DNA from: Siccirubricoccus phaeus
Lineage (GTDB): Bacteria > Pseudomonadota > Alphaproteobacteria > Acetobacterales > Acetobacteraceae
Length of the DNA stretch: 64,000 nt
Assembly: GCF_008360935.1 (NCBI RefSeq)
Contig: NZ_SRXO01000008.1
Coordinates: 186,001 to 250,000 of the forward strand
Reading direction: 5' to 3'
Below, piece after piece: positions 55,883 through 64,000 of this stretch. The notes below the pieces were generated by a model that saw only the letters and a list, made by a program, of their open reading frames with translations, was not told the DNA's origin and searched no databases. Numbering within the stretch: the stretch's first letter is position 1; each line of letters starts with the position of its first letter. A program made the position numbers and the translations under genes.

Positions 55883-57063
55883 AGGGCGGCCTCCGTCCCG
55901 ACGACCAGGCTGCTGACCGGCGTGACCATCGGACCGCCGAGCACGGCGACCACATTGGCACCCGCCACCTGGTTGATGGCGGTGCCGCGCAGCTGGCGCA
56001 CCGCCTCGTTCACCATCTCCAGCCCATGCATGTAGCATTCGGCCAGGTTGCCGCCCGAGGTGTTCATCGGCATCTTCCCGCCGGGCGCCAGCAAGTTCTC
56101 CAGCACGAGCTGCTCATTCGCCGTCTTCGGGTCGATGAAGCCGTGCTCCACCAAGCTCAGCAGCACGCCGCCCGTGAAGTTCTCGTAGGCCTGCACCACG
56201 TCGCAGTCCTTCGGCCCGAGCTTGGCCATGGCCCACATGTTCCTCGCGACCGTTTTGAAATGAGCAGAGGCATAGTCCGGCGCGTTGTGCACCGGCGCGG
56301 CGCTGCGGTGGTGCCCGCCCTGCGCTGCACCGAGCAGGTAGACCGGCTTCTGAGGCAGGTCCTTCGCGCGCTCCGCCGGCACGACGAGCACGGCACCGGC
56401 CCCGTCATTTTCCTGGCAGCAGTCGAAGAGGCGGTGGAAGGGCTCGATGATCCAGCGGGCGCTGTCGTATTTCTCTTCGGTCAGCGGCCGTCCACGCATC
56501 ACCGCGTTCGGGTTGTTCTGTGCATGGTGGTAGGAGGCCATGGCGATCGCCCGCAGTGCCTCGTGCCGAATGCCGTTGCCCGTCATGAAGCGGGTGATCT
56601 TCATGGCGAAGCGCTGTGCCGGTGACATCAGCCCATAAGGCGCCAGGAAGGCGTCATCTCCCATGGCCGCCGCGCCAGTGCGGCTGCGGCCGTAGCGGGC
56701 GAACTGTCCCTGAGCGAGGGAACGGAAGGCGATGACGCAATTCGCCATGCCCGACTGCACCGCCGCCCCCGCATTGGCGACCGCTGCGGCGACGCCGCCG
56801 CCGCCGCCGCCCCAATGCATGTTGGAGAAGCGAAGCTCCCTGATGCCGAGCGCTGCGGCAAGGCGCGGTCCGTCGGACCGGTCGTCGCCGTAGGAGGCGA
56901 AGCCGTCGACATCGCGTGGGTCGATGCCGGCATCCCGGCACGCGGCAAGGATGGCCTGCAGCGCAAGCTTGAACTCAGCATCGGGCGACTGCCCATGCTT
57001 GTAGTAGACTGTCTCGCCGATGCCGGCGATCGCCACCTTGCCCCGCAATGTGCGCTCGGTCAT
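55879..57063 (-). CDS. Thiolase-fold protein (lipid-transfer/retro-aldolase type)
   Basis: 394-residue thiolase superfamily member. The N-terminal VAIAGIGETVYYKHGQSPD and the C-terminal NTSGGNLAECYMHGLEMVNE identify the SCP-x/Ltp2 branch. At the usual nucleophile position the sequence reads SNMHWGGGGGGVAAAV, with no Cys. Together with the overlapping DUF35 gene this suggests an aldolase or retro-aldolase rather than a true thiolase. The reaction is inferred. Confidence 0.85.
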   Translation of the reverse strand: MTERTLRGKVAIAGIGETVYYKHGQSPDAEFKLALQAILAACRDAGIDPRDVDGFASYGDDRSDGPRLAAALGIRELRFSNMHWGGGGGGVAAAVANAGAAVQSGMANCVIAFRSLAQGQFARYGRSRTGAAAMGDDAFLAPYGLMSPAQRFAMKITRFMTGNGIRHEALRAIAMASYHHAQNNPNAVMRGRPLTEEKYDSARWIIEPFHRLFDCCQENDGAGAVLVVPAERAKDLPQKPVYLLGAAQGGHHRSAAPVHNAPDYASAHFKTVARNMWAMAKLGPKDCDVVQAYENFTGGVLLSLVEHGFIDPKTANEQLVLENLLAPGGKMPMNTSGGNLAECYMHGLEMVNEAVRQLRGTAINQVAGANVVAVLGGPMVTPVSSLVVGTEAAL

Positions 57064-57084
57064 GCGCCCACATTCCCCCCTGGT

Positions 57085-58245
57085 CTAACGTCCGGCATCG
57101 GCGAAGAGCCGTCGGCCGATGATCTCCTTCATCACCTCCGCCGCGCCGCCGGCGATGCGGGTGACGCGCGCGTCGGCATAGGCCTTCGCGATGGGCGTCT
57201 CCATCATGTAGCCGGCGCCGCCAAAGAGCTGCAGGCAACGATCCACCACTTCGCATTGCAGGTCGGTGCAGAACAGCTTGGCCATGCCGGCCTCCACGGG
57301 GTCGAGCGTGCCCGCCAGCTGCAGCGCGATCAGGCGATCGGTCAGGGCCCGGGCCGCTGCCGTCTTGGCGGCAAGTTCGGCAAGCACGAACCGGGTGTTC
57401 TGGAAGTCCGCGATGGTCTGGCCGAATGCCTTGCGCTCGCGGGTGTAGGATACGGTCCAGCCGATCACGGTTTCCGCCACCACGCTGCCACGAACTGCCT
57501 GTACAAGCCGTTCGCGCGCCAGGTTGGTCATCAGCATGGCGAAGCCGTGGCCTTCCTCGCCCAGGCGATTTGCCGCCGGCACGCGGACCTCGTCGTAGAA
57601 CAGCTCTGAAGTATCCGCCGCGGGCATGCCAAGCTTGTGCAGGTTGCGCCCCCGGCGGAAGCCGGGCGTAGAGGTCTCCACCACGATCAGGCTGATGCCG
57701 CGGGCGCCTGCCGCCGGATCGGTCTTGGCAGCGGTGACGACCAGATGGGCGTTCTGGCCATTGGAGATGTAGGTCTTCTGGCCGCTGATGACGTAGTGGT
57801 CGCCGTCCCGAACCGCACGGGTGCGGATGCCCTTAAGGTCGCTGCCGGCATCAGGCTCCGTCATTGCGACGGCACCGATCAGGTTGCCGTCGCACATGCC
57901 GGGCAGCCAGCGGCGCTTCTGCTCTTCCGAGCCGAAGCGGGTGATGTAGGTGGCCACCATATCCGAATGGACGACGAAGCCGGGGCCGCTCAGATTGGCC
58001 CGCGCCAGTTCTTCAGTGACCACCGCGCAATGCCCGAAATCACCGCCCGCGCCGCCGTAATCGGTCGGGATGTCGCAGCAGAGCAGCCCGGCCGCGCCGG
58101 CCTTCAGCCAGACGTCGCGCGGGACGATGCCGGCCGCCTCCCAGGCGGGATGATGCGGCACCAGCTCCGCCTCGACAAAGCGGCGAACGGCCCGCCGGAA
58201 GAGCTCATGGCCTTCGTCGAAAACCGTGCGGGGCCGCTCCAACAT
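57085..58245 (-). CDS. Acyl-CoA dehydrogenase 1
   Basis: 386-residue FAD enzyme. VAMTEPDAGSDLKGIRT, YVISGQKTYISNGQNA and RKAFGQTIADFQNTRF are the family motifs. The C-terminal helix reads RIAGGAAEVMKEIIGR; the medium-chain-type catalytic Glu of YEGT is replaced by Gly, so the base must lie elsewhere, as in long-chain and isovaleryl types. Head of the minus-strand operon, divergent from acyl-CoA dehydrogenase 2 with 80 bp between. Confidence 0.9.
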   Translation of the reverse strand: MLERPRTVFDEGHELFRRAVRRFVEAELVPHHPAWEAAGIVPRDVWLKAGAAGLLCCDIPTDYGGAGGDFGHCAVVTEELARANLSGPGFVVHSDMVATYITRFGSEEQKRRWLPGMCDGNLIGAVAMTEPDAGSDLKGIRTRAVRDGDHYVISGQKTYISNGQNAHLVVTAAKTDPAAGARGISLIVVETSTPGFRRGRNLHKLGMPAADTSELFYDEVRVPAANRLGEEGHGFAMLMTNLARERLVQAVRGSVVAETVIGWTVSYTRERKAFGQTIADFQNTRFVLAELAAKTAAARALTDRLIALQLAGTLDPVEAGMAKLFCTDLQCEVVDRCLQLFGGAGYMMETPIAKAYADARVTRIAGGAAEVMKEIIGRRLFADAGR

Positions 58246-58325
58246 CGGCCTTTCCTCCCATTGTTCGCTATCGTATGGTAAGCATGCGTACGGTGCTGCT
58301 GCAAGCGCCCTGTGGGAGCGGTGCT

Positions 58326-59492
58326 ATGGATTTCGGCCTCACCCCGGAACAGGAAGCGATCATCGAGGGCGTCGCCGCCACCTGCCGCCGCTTCGGCGAC
58401 GATTATTGGCGCGACTGCGAGGCCGAGGCCCGCTTCCCCCGGGAGTTCCACCGCGCCATGGCCGAGGGCGGCTGGCTCGGCATCACCATGCCCGTCGAGC
58501 ATGGTGGCGCCGGGCTCGGCGTCACCGAGGCGGCGCTGATGATGCACACCGTCGCCCGCCATGGCGGCGGCATGGGCGCGGCCTCGGCGCTGCACATCAA
58601 CATGTTCGGCCCGCACCCGATCGTCGTTCACGGCACCCCGGAGCAGAAGGCGCGCTGGATCCCGGCGCTCGTCGCCGGCTCCGACCAGGCCTGCTTCGGC
58701 GTGACCGAGCCGAATGCCGGGCTGGACACCACCAGCATCACCACCTTCGCGCGCCGGGTACCCGGCGGCTATCGCGTCAACGGGCGGAAGATCTGGACCT
58801 CGACGGGGCAGGTGGCGAACAAGATCCTGCTGCTGACCCGCACCACGCGGAAGGAGGAGGCGCGGCGCCCGACCGAGGGCATCACCCTCTTCTACACCGA
58901 TCTCGACCGCGAGCGCGTGGAGGTACAGCGCATCCCGAAGATGGGCCGCGCCGCCGTCGATTCGAATATGGTCTTCATCGACGACCTCTTCATCCCGGAG
59001 GAGGACCGCATCGGCGAGGAGGGGCGCGGCTTCTCCTACCTGCTCGACAGCCTGAACCCGGAGCGCATCCTGGTCGCGGTGGAGGGCATCGCCATCGGCC
59101 AGGACGCGCTGGAGCGCGCCAGCCGCTATGCCCGCGAGCGCAGCGTCTTCGGCCGGCCCATCGGCCAGAACCAGGCGGTCCAGCACCCGCTGGCCGAATG
59201 CTGGACCGCCCTCGAGAGCGCCTGGATGATGGCGATGAAGGCCGCCTGGCTCTATGACCGGGGCCGGCCCTGCGGCGCCGAGGCCAATGCAGCGAAGCTG
59301 CTCGGCTCCCGCGCCGGCTACGAGGCCTGCCTCCGCGCCGTCCTCACCCATGGCGGCATGGGCTATGCGAAAGAGTATGTGGTCGAGCGCCTGCTGCGCG
59401 AGGTGATGATCACCCGCATCGCCCCGGTCTCGGAGCAGATGATCCTCTCCTTCATCGCCGAGCGCGTGCTCGAACAACCGAAGAGCTATTGA
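58326..59492 (+). CDS. Acyl-CoA dehydrogenase 2
   Basis: 388-residue FAD enzyme. FGVTEPNAGLDTTSITTFA, YRVNGRKIWTSTGQVANK and RSVFGRPIGQNQAVQHPLAE are present. The C-terminal ITRIAPVSEQMILSFIAE replaces the usual catalytic Glu motif with Pro-Val. Start at ATG 58326 (MDFGLTPEQEAII), the conserved N-terminus; an in-frame ATG at 58275 would add unrelated residues. First gene of the plus-strand arm. Confidence 0.9.
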   Translation: MDFGLTPEQEAIIEGVAATCRRFGDDYWRDCEAEARFPREFHRAMAEGGWLGITMPVEHGGAGLGVTEAALMMHTVARHGGGMGAASALHINMFGPHPIVVHGTPEQKARWIPALVAGSDQACFGVTEPNAGLDTTSITTFARRVPGGYRVNGRKIWTSTGQVANKILLLTRTTRKEEARRPTEGITLFYTDLDRERVEVQRIPKMGRAAVDSNMVFIDDLFIPEEDRIGEEGRGFSYLLDSLNPERILVAVEGIAIGQDALERASRYARERSVFGRPIGQNQAVQHPLAECWTALESAWMMAMKAAWLYDRGRPCGAEANAAKLLGSRAGYEACLRAVLTHGGMGYAKEYVVERLLREVMITRIAPVSEQMILSFIAERVLEQPKSY

Positions 59493-59493
59493 T

Positions 59494-60708
59494 ATGGTTC
59501 CGCTTGCTGGTGTCCGGGTGCTCGACTTCTCCAAGGTGCTGGCCGGCCCGCTCTGCGGGCAGTGGCTGGGGGATCTCGGCGCCGATGTGGTGAAGATCGA
59601 GCCTCCCGAAGCCGGTGACGACACGCGGGGCTGGCCGCCCTTTCGCGAAGCACCGGGCGGCCGCGCCGGCGCGGTTTTCCTCAGCGCCAACCGCAACAAG
59701 CGCAGCCTGGCCCTTGACCTGAAAACGGCGGAGGGCCAGGCCGCGGCGCGGCGTATGGCGGCCGCAGCCGACGTGGTGATCGAAAGCTACGCGACGGGCG
59801 TCGCCGAGCGCCTCGGCATCGGTGCTGAAGCGCTCTGCGCCGCCAATCCCCGGCTCGTGCATTGCACCATCTCGGGCTTCGGCCGCACCGGGCCGCTCGC
59901 CAAAGGCCTTGGCTACGACGTCATTCTGCAGGCCTTCTCGGGCATCATGGCCATGACCGGCGAGCGCGGAGGTGGACCGATCCGCAGCCCCTTCTCGCCG
60001 ATCGACCAGTCCACCGGCATGCATGCCTTCTCCGGCATCCTCGCCGCGCTGTTGGAGCGCGGGCGGACGGGGAAGGGTTCTCGAATGGAAGTCTCGCTGT
60101 TCGAGACCGCGGCTGCGCTACTCGGCTACAACCTGCAGATCTACTGGGAGAAGGGCGTGCTGCCGGAGAAAAGCGGCTCGGGTCACGAATCCCTTTGCCC
60201 CTACCAGGCTTTCGAGGCGTCGGACGGACCGGTGCTGATCGGTATCGCCAGCGACAATCTCTGGCAGCGGTTTGCCGCCGGCATCGGCCGAACGGAATTG
60301 GCGGCGGACCCGCGCTTCCGGACGAATGCCGATCGCGTGCGCCACTTTGCGGAAACGGTCGCGCTGGTGCAGGAGATCATCGCTGCCCGCACCGTCGCCG
60401 AGTGGGTGGAGTTCTGCGGCCGCGTGGGCATTCCTTGCGCGGCCATCAACACCTTGCTGGAGATGCTGACGCATCCGCACACGGCAGCGCGCGGCATCGT
60501 GCTGGAGTACGAGCACCCCGCGCTTGGGCCGCTCAAGACCATGGCGCAGCCGATCCAGTTCAACGGTCAGCCGCGCAAGGTCATGTCGCCGCCACCGCTG
60601 TTGGGTGAACATTCGGCGGAAGTGCTGGCCGGCTACGGCTTCACCGCGGAGGAAATCTGCGCATTGCGTGCTGCGGGCGCCATCCGGGGGCCGGCCGATG
60701 CGACGTAG
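59494..60708 (+). CDS. CaiB/BaiF family CoA-transferase
   Basis: 404-residue class III CoA-transferase that moves CoA between acids, an alternative activation route to the ligase. RVLDFSKVLAGPLCGQWLGD at the N-terminus, GADVVKIE, and the catalytic Asp in FSPIDQSTGMHAF. Starts 2 bp after the dehydrogenase and overlaps the Bug gene by 11 bp. Confidence 0.9.
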   Translation: MVPLAGVRVLDFSKVLAGPLCGQWLGDLGADVVKIEPPEAGDDTRGWPPFREAPGGRAGAVFLSANRNKRSLALDLKTAEGQAAARRMAAAADVVIESYATGVAERLGIGAEALCAANPRLVHCTISGFGRTGPLAKGLGYDVILQAFSGIMAMTGERGGGPIRSPFSPIDQSTGMHAFSGILAALLERGRTGKGSRMEVSLFETAAALLGYNLQIYWEKGVLPEKSGSGHESLCPYQAFEASDGPVLIGIASDNLWQRFAAGIGRTELAADPRFRTNADRVRHFAETVALVQEIIAARTVAEWVEFCGRVGIPCAAINTLLEMLTHPHTAARGIVLEYEHPALGPLKTMAQPIQFNGQPRKVMSPPPLLGEHSAEVLAGYGFTAEEICALRAAGAIRGPADAT

Positions 60709-61654
60709 GACCTTGCTCACCGGCCTGCTGGCCCCGATGGCAGGACGTGCGCAGGATGAGCCTTGGCCAACCCGGGCGCTGCGGGCCATCGTGCCCTTTC
60801 CGCCTGGCAGCGCGACGGACGGTATCGCCCGTTTCGTGGCGGAACGGCTTTCGTCGCGCCTCGGCCAGACGGTGGTGATCGAGAACCTGGCCGGCGGCAA
60901 TGGGCTGATCGCTGCACGCCAGGCCGCCCGGGCGGCACCGGACGGGCACACCGCCTTCTTCGCCACCAACTCCACCCATGCGGCGAGCGTGCACCTGGCG
61001 AAAGAGCCGGGATTCGACCCCGTCCGCGGCTTCCTGCCGGTGACGCTGACCAGCCTCGCCCCGCTCGTGCTGATGGTTCGCACCGACTTTCCGGCACGGA
61101 CGGTCGAGGAGTTCATCGCCGTCGCACGCGCCAAGGCTGGCGCGCTCAACTATGGCACCGGCAACATCGGCAGCCTGGCTGCGGCGCAGCTGCTGAAAAG
61201 CCTGACCGGGATCGCGGCGGAGCAGATCAGCTATCGGGGAACACCGGCCGCCGTAACCGACCTGCTGGCCGGAAGGCTGCAATTCCTGGTCAGCGATCTC
61301 GCCGCGGCCGGGGAGCATATCCGGGCCGGCACGCTGCGCGCCCTGGGGGTTACCACGGCGCAGCGCATCCCGATGCTGCCGGAGGTACCGACGCTGCAGG
61401 AGGCGGGGGTGCCGGGCTACGAGTTCGCCTCCTGGGTTGCGGTCTTCCTGCCAGCCCGCAGCCCGGCAGCCATCCAGGCCCGGCTGAACCGGGAGATCCG
61501 CGCCATCATCGACAGCGAGGAGGGAGAACGCTTTTCCCTGAGCATCGGCCTCGTCGCCGCGACATCGACACCGGATGAGCTTGCGGCTTATCAGTCCCGT
61601 GAGATCGCCCTCTGGGGGCGTATCGCCCAGGCCGCCAATCTGCCCAAGGAGTAG
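60698..61654 (+). CDS. Bug-family (TctC) periplasmic substrate-binding protein
   Basis: 318-residue receptor. The short signal peptide MRRRTLLTGLLAPMAGRAQ precedes AIVPFPPGSATDGIARFVA and GALNYGTGNIGSLAAAQLL. Its start lies inside the CoA-transferase gene, so it is translationally coupled to it. Second Bug receptor of the cluster; it and 50648 may bind related acids. No membrane subunits nearby. Confidence 0.88.
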   Translation: MRRRTLLTGLLAPMAGRAQDEPWPTRALRAIVPFPPGSATDGIARFVAERLSSRLGQTVVIENLAGGNGLIAARQAARAAPDGHTAFFATNSTHAASVHLAKEPGFDPVRGFLPVTLTSLAPLVLMVRTDFPARTVEEFIAVARAKAGALNYGTGNIGSLAAAQLLKSLTGIAAEQISYRGTPAAVTDLLAGRLQFLVSDLAAAGEHIRAGTLRALGVTTAQRIPMLPEVPTLQEAGVPGYEFASWVAVFLPARSPAAIQARLNREIRAIIDSEEGERFSLSIGLVAATSTPDELAAYQSREIALWGRIAQAANLPKE

Positions 61655-61657
61655 CTT

Positions 61658-62200
61658 GTGGACTTACCCGCGACCGGGGCCAGGCCGTCCGGCACGAACG
61701 AGACGAAGGCGAGCGGCGAGTTCCGCATCGGCTTCCTGATCCACGACGTCTCGCGGCTTCGCCAGATCCTGTTTGACCAGGAAATGCGGCCCCACGGCGT
61801 CACCAGGGCCCAGTGGTCGGTGCTGGCGCAACTCTCCCGCAAGGACGAAGGAGGTATGACGCAGGCGGAGCTGGCACGCTTGCTTGGCCTGGGCAAGGTT
61901 GCAGTGGGGTCCATGATCGATCGGCTCGAGTCGGCAGGGCTGGTGGTCCGGCAGGACGACGCGCTGGACCGTCGCATCCATCGGATCTTTGTCACCGCTA
62001 AGGGCCGCTTGATCCAGGCCCGCATGGTGGAGGTCGGGCGCAAGCTGAATGAACAGGTTCTGGCTGGGCTCTCTGCTGAGGAGATGGCTGTTGCAGATCG
62101 GGTGCTGACGGTCATTCGGCGCAACATACGCCGTGCCCTTCGGGACGAAGATGAGGCTGGCAGTCTCTTGGATGCTACAGACGAAGTTGGAGCCGGCTAG
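61658..62200 (+). CDS. MarR-family transcriptional regulator
   Basis: 180-residue winged-helix repressor. MRPHGVTRAQWSVLAQLSRK, MTQAELARLLGLGKVAVGSM and the wing VVRQDDALDRRIHRIFVTAKG fit the family. It starts at GTG 61658, 3 bp after the Bug gene, as the last gene of the plus-strand operon, so it probably controls the divergent 58246-58325 promoter region in response to an acyl-CoA or free acid. Confidence 0.88.
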   Translation: MDLPATGARPSGTNETKASGEFRIGFLIHDVSRLRQILFDQEMRPHGVTRAQWSVLAQLSRKDEGGMTQAELARLLGLGKVAVGSMIDRLESAGLVVRQDDALDRRIHRIFVTAKGRLIQARMVEVGRKLNEQVLAGLSAEEMAVADRVLTVIRRNIRRALRDEDEAGSLLDATDEVGAG

Positions 62201-62442
62201 CGTCCCGCTTCCGCAGTCCTGCGGACTTCCTCGGCAGCAACACCGTGACGCGAACCGAGCGCCGGATCGCGGAGGAGAGGGAAGCCAGGCTCCAACACTC
62301 TTTGCCTGCCGATGCCGGCCAAGCCCTCCAGGAGAGCTTGAATCAGACCCGTCGTGACCGATGCAACGGGGACAGACCCTAAGTGCTCCCACCCTCGACG
62401 TGCTGCTGACGCCACTGGCCATGCTGCAGCGACCGGCAAGGA

Positions 62443-63093
62443 TCAACTGGAGCGGCGGGGTCTCGCAGGCTTTTTCCGTGGAGCTTTGCGAGCTGCCTTA
62501 CATGGCGATCGACGAACGGCGGATTTCTTTCCCGCTATTGTGCTGATAATGTCAGAAATCAGGCTTTCGAGATGCGCATCGGCGTCCTCAAGGAGGGGCT
62601 CCGCCATCAGCACATTCCGGAAAATGCTGATTCCTGCCAAGCACGCCGCCAGCAGCGCTGCGCGCTGAGGCGCCGGATCATCAAGCTTTGAACCCAAGGG
62701 CACGACGACGTCCCTCGCGATGGCTTCGCGGAGAAGCGGGATTGCCTCGCGACTAAGTAAGTTCCGGATCAGTATGTCCAACGGATCAAGGACGTGCAGC
62801 GCCTGATCGAGGCTGGGTCTCAAAACTCTCGCGGTGAGACGCGCAGTTAGCTCGCTGCGATCCGCGGTGAATAGCTGCTGCGGTTGGAAGGCGATGTTCA
62901 CCACTTCCTCGAAGAGCCGCTCTTTGGACCCGAAGCTGCGATGAACCAAAGCGACGTCGACCCCGACATCGGCAGCGATGTCGCGCAACGTTGTCTCCTC
63001 ATAGCTGCGTTGTGCGAAGCGGAGCATCGCAGCTTCCAAAATGCGGCGGCGCGTCTCCTGTCCGCGGTTCTCGGTCTCCACCTTCTGCGCCAT
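62443..63093 (-). CDS. TetR-family regulator
   Basis: 216-residue repressor. The N-terminal helix-turn-helix is TRRRILEAAMLRFAQRSYEE followed by TTLRDIAADVGVDVALVHRSF. The C-terminal ligand domain is unremarkable and ends in a basic tail (KAARKAPRKKPARPRR). Start at ATG 63093 (MAQKVETENRGQET). A perfect 14-bp palindrome lies 57 bp upstream. Target genes unknown. The 62201-62442 spacer holds no recognised gene. Confidence 0.88.
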   Translation of the reverse strand: MAQKVETENRGQETRRRILEAAMLRFAQRSYEETTLRDIAADVGVDVALVHRSFGSKERLFEEVVNIAFQPQQLFTADRSELTARLTARVLRPSLDQALHVLDPLDILIRNLLSREAIPLLREAIARDVVVPLGSKLDDPAPQRAALLAACLAGISIFRNVLMAEPLLEDADAHLESLISDIISTIAGKKSAVRRSPCKAARKAPRKKPARPRRSS

Positions 63094-63149
63094 AGCACTC
63101 CTCGTAAGCCATTGCCCTGGCCGCCGCCTGGCTCCGGCCTTGCACGCCG

Positions 63150-63163
63150 TCAACGATCGTTGA
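63150..63163. promoter_or_regulatory. Palindromic operator candidate upstream of tetR-like gene
   Basis: TCAACGATCGTTGA is a perfect 14-bp inverted repeat in an AT-richer patch (ATGATCAACG on the opposite strand), 57 bp from the TetR start. Position and form fit autoregulation. Confidence 0.5.
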
Positions 63164-63426
63164 TCATATAGCAGGATGTGCCGCCAGGCGAGTTGGCCTG
63201 TCCTCGATCGAGGCTCCCCAAGGGCAGGATCGGCCCGGAGTAGCGCGGCTGAGCTGGGCAACTGTGAGCGTTGTCCCGGCAGCCACTAGCGTCGGTCTCG
63301 GCCAGCAGCCGTGGCGCTGTCGCGCACGCCGCCCTTACAGGCGATTTATCCGGCGACCAACCGTATTTCGGCGTCCGACCCTATGCCGCTTGAGCCGTCA
63401 GCCGGGGCTTCGCAGCGTGGGGGCAG
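63164..63426. other. Non-coding spacer between two tetR-like genes
   Basis: The remainder of the 333-bp gap. No gene, RNA or repeat recognised; it could contain the end of the neighbouring transcript. Confidence 0.4.
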
Positions 63427-64000
63427 TCAACGGGCGCCGGCATCGATCGAAGCCAGGAGATTGCGCACCACCTCCACACCTTCGGCAGCAAGGCAGATAT
63501 CGGCTCCCCGCAGCCAATTCTGCAGCAGACCGGTCAGCAGGGTGTGAAGCGCCAGCGCCGCCGCCTCCGGTCGCCAGGCTGACACCAACCCATGAACCTG
63601 GGCAGTGCGGTCAAAGATCTGACGGAAGGCAGTACGGAGAGCCGCATCGGCGCGGCGTTGCCGCTCGAGCGCCGGCGCCATCTCCTCGGTGTACTCGCAG
63701 CGCACCAGTACGACGGTGAGAAGGCGGCGACGCTCCGGGTCGGCCTCAAGCGCCGTCAGGCACTCGTCCAGCGCCTGGGCGAGTTCTCCCACAGGGTCCG
63801 GACCCTGATAGGCGGCCAGCCGCGCCAGCAATTCCTCGGCGGGCAGGCGGGCGTGGGCGTCGATCGCCAGAAAAAGGTCCAGCTTGTCACGGAAATGCCA
63901 GTACACGGCCCCGCGTGTGACGCCGGCGGCGCGCGCGACCTCGTCCAGGCTGGCGCGCGCAACGCCGCGCGCGAGAAAGACCTGAACGGCAGCATCGAAC
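63427..64000 (-). CDS. TetR-family regulator, AcrR-like, cut by the window edge
   Basis: The 3' part of a TetR gene: the visible product begins inside the helix-turn-helix (ARASLDEVARAAGVTRGAVYWHFRDKLDLFL) and runs 190 residues to the stop at 63427. The RGAVYWHF motif and C-terminal domain (FDRTAQVHGLVSAWRPEAAAL, LLTGLLQNWL) match the AcrR/TtgR group of efflux repressors. An efflux operon would be expected beyond the right end of the window. Confidence 0.85.
   Translation of the reverse strand, partial: FDAAVQVFLARGVARASLDEVARAAGVTRGAVYWHFRDKLDLFLAIDAHARLPAEELLARLAAYQGPDPVGELAQALDECLTALEADPERRRLLTVVLVRCEYTEEMAPALERQRRADAALRTAFRQIFDRTAQVHGLVSAWRPEAAALALHTLLTGLLQNWLRGADICLAAEGVEVVRNLLASIDAGAR

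Noticed and set aside
58246-58325. Imperfect inverted repeat CGTATG...CATGCG between the divergent acyl-CoA dehydrogenase genes as a MarR site
   Set aside because: Arms are short and mismatched, so it cannot be distinguished from chance, although the MarR protein should bind somewhere here.

Overview
The window is a GC-rich (roughly 70 percent) bacterial chromosome segment. A phyR/nepR/ecfG stress locus, a metal-independent PuuE allantoinase, several orphan tripartite-tricarboxylate (Bug) binding proteins and CTAGAGC-type palindromic repeats together point to an alphaproteobacterium, most likely a Roseomonas-like member of the Acetobacteraceae. That placement is inference from gene content and style, not from a marker-gene tree. 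No CRISPR array, rRNA operon or prophage was seen.

Region by region. 0-10.5 kb is core metabolism: serB and miaA (divergent), the branched-chain amino acid genes ilvB, ilvH and ilvC, a frameshifted acetyltransferase, puuE, a Bug receptor, and leuA preceded by a short leucine-rich leader ORF. An AT-richer gene for a membrane protein sits between ilvH and ilvC and runs in frame into ilvC. 10.5-13.2 kb is the general stress response: nepR, ecfG, a second ECF sigma gene, divergent phyR, and a DUF1328 gene with an EcfG-like promoter. 13.4-20 kb is housekeeping: pncC-pgpA-slt, dapA, smpB, a Nudix hydrolase, a molybdopterin oxidoreductase and a glutathione peroxidase. 20-32.5 kb looks like an uptake and catabolic block: a spermidine/putrescine-type ABC importer, an XRE-cupin regulator, an esterase, hydantoinase-type HyuA/HyuB, an SDR and two CE4-like deacetylases. 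A sequence motif is shared by the importer promoter and the regulator/esterase promoter. 32.6-43.2 kb is mixed housekeeping: an epimerase, moaB, a second lytic transglycosylase, a cysteine-free uracil-DNA glycosylase, ETF-ubiquinone oxidoreductase, a class II aldolase, a duplicated-domain secreted protein, a TPR lipoprotein and ispE.

From about 43.2 kb the character changes. A tRNA-Gln is followed by a transposase scar and palindromic repeats, then a Fur-box-headed iron module (FecI sigma, FecR, TonB receptor, PepSY protein, small membrane protein) and an IS630 fragment. From 50.6 to 61.7 kb lies an acyl-CoA catabolic cluster on both strands: two Bug receptors, a CoA ligase, two hot-dog hydratases, a CitE-like lyase, a thiolase-fold plus DUF35 pair, two acyl-CoA dehydrogenases and a CaiB CoA-transferase. 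MarR and TetR regulators follow. The window ends inside a second TetR gene.

The most notable observations are the in-frame membrane ORF joined to ilvC, the leucine leader upstream of leuA, two families of about 107-bp CTAGAGC palindromes (one supplies the stop codon of hyuB), the shared promoter motif of the 20-29 kb block, and the acyl-CoA cluster whose thiolase-fold protein lacks the usual nucleophilic cysteine.
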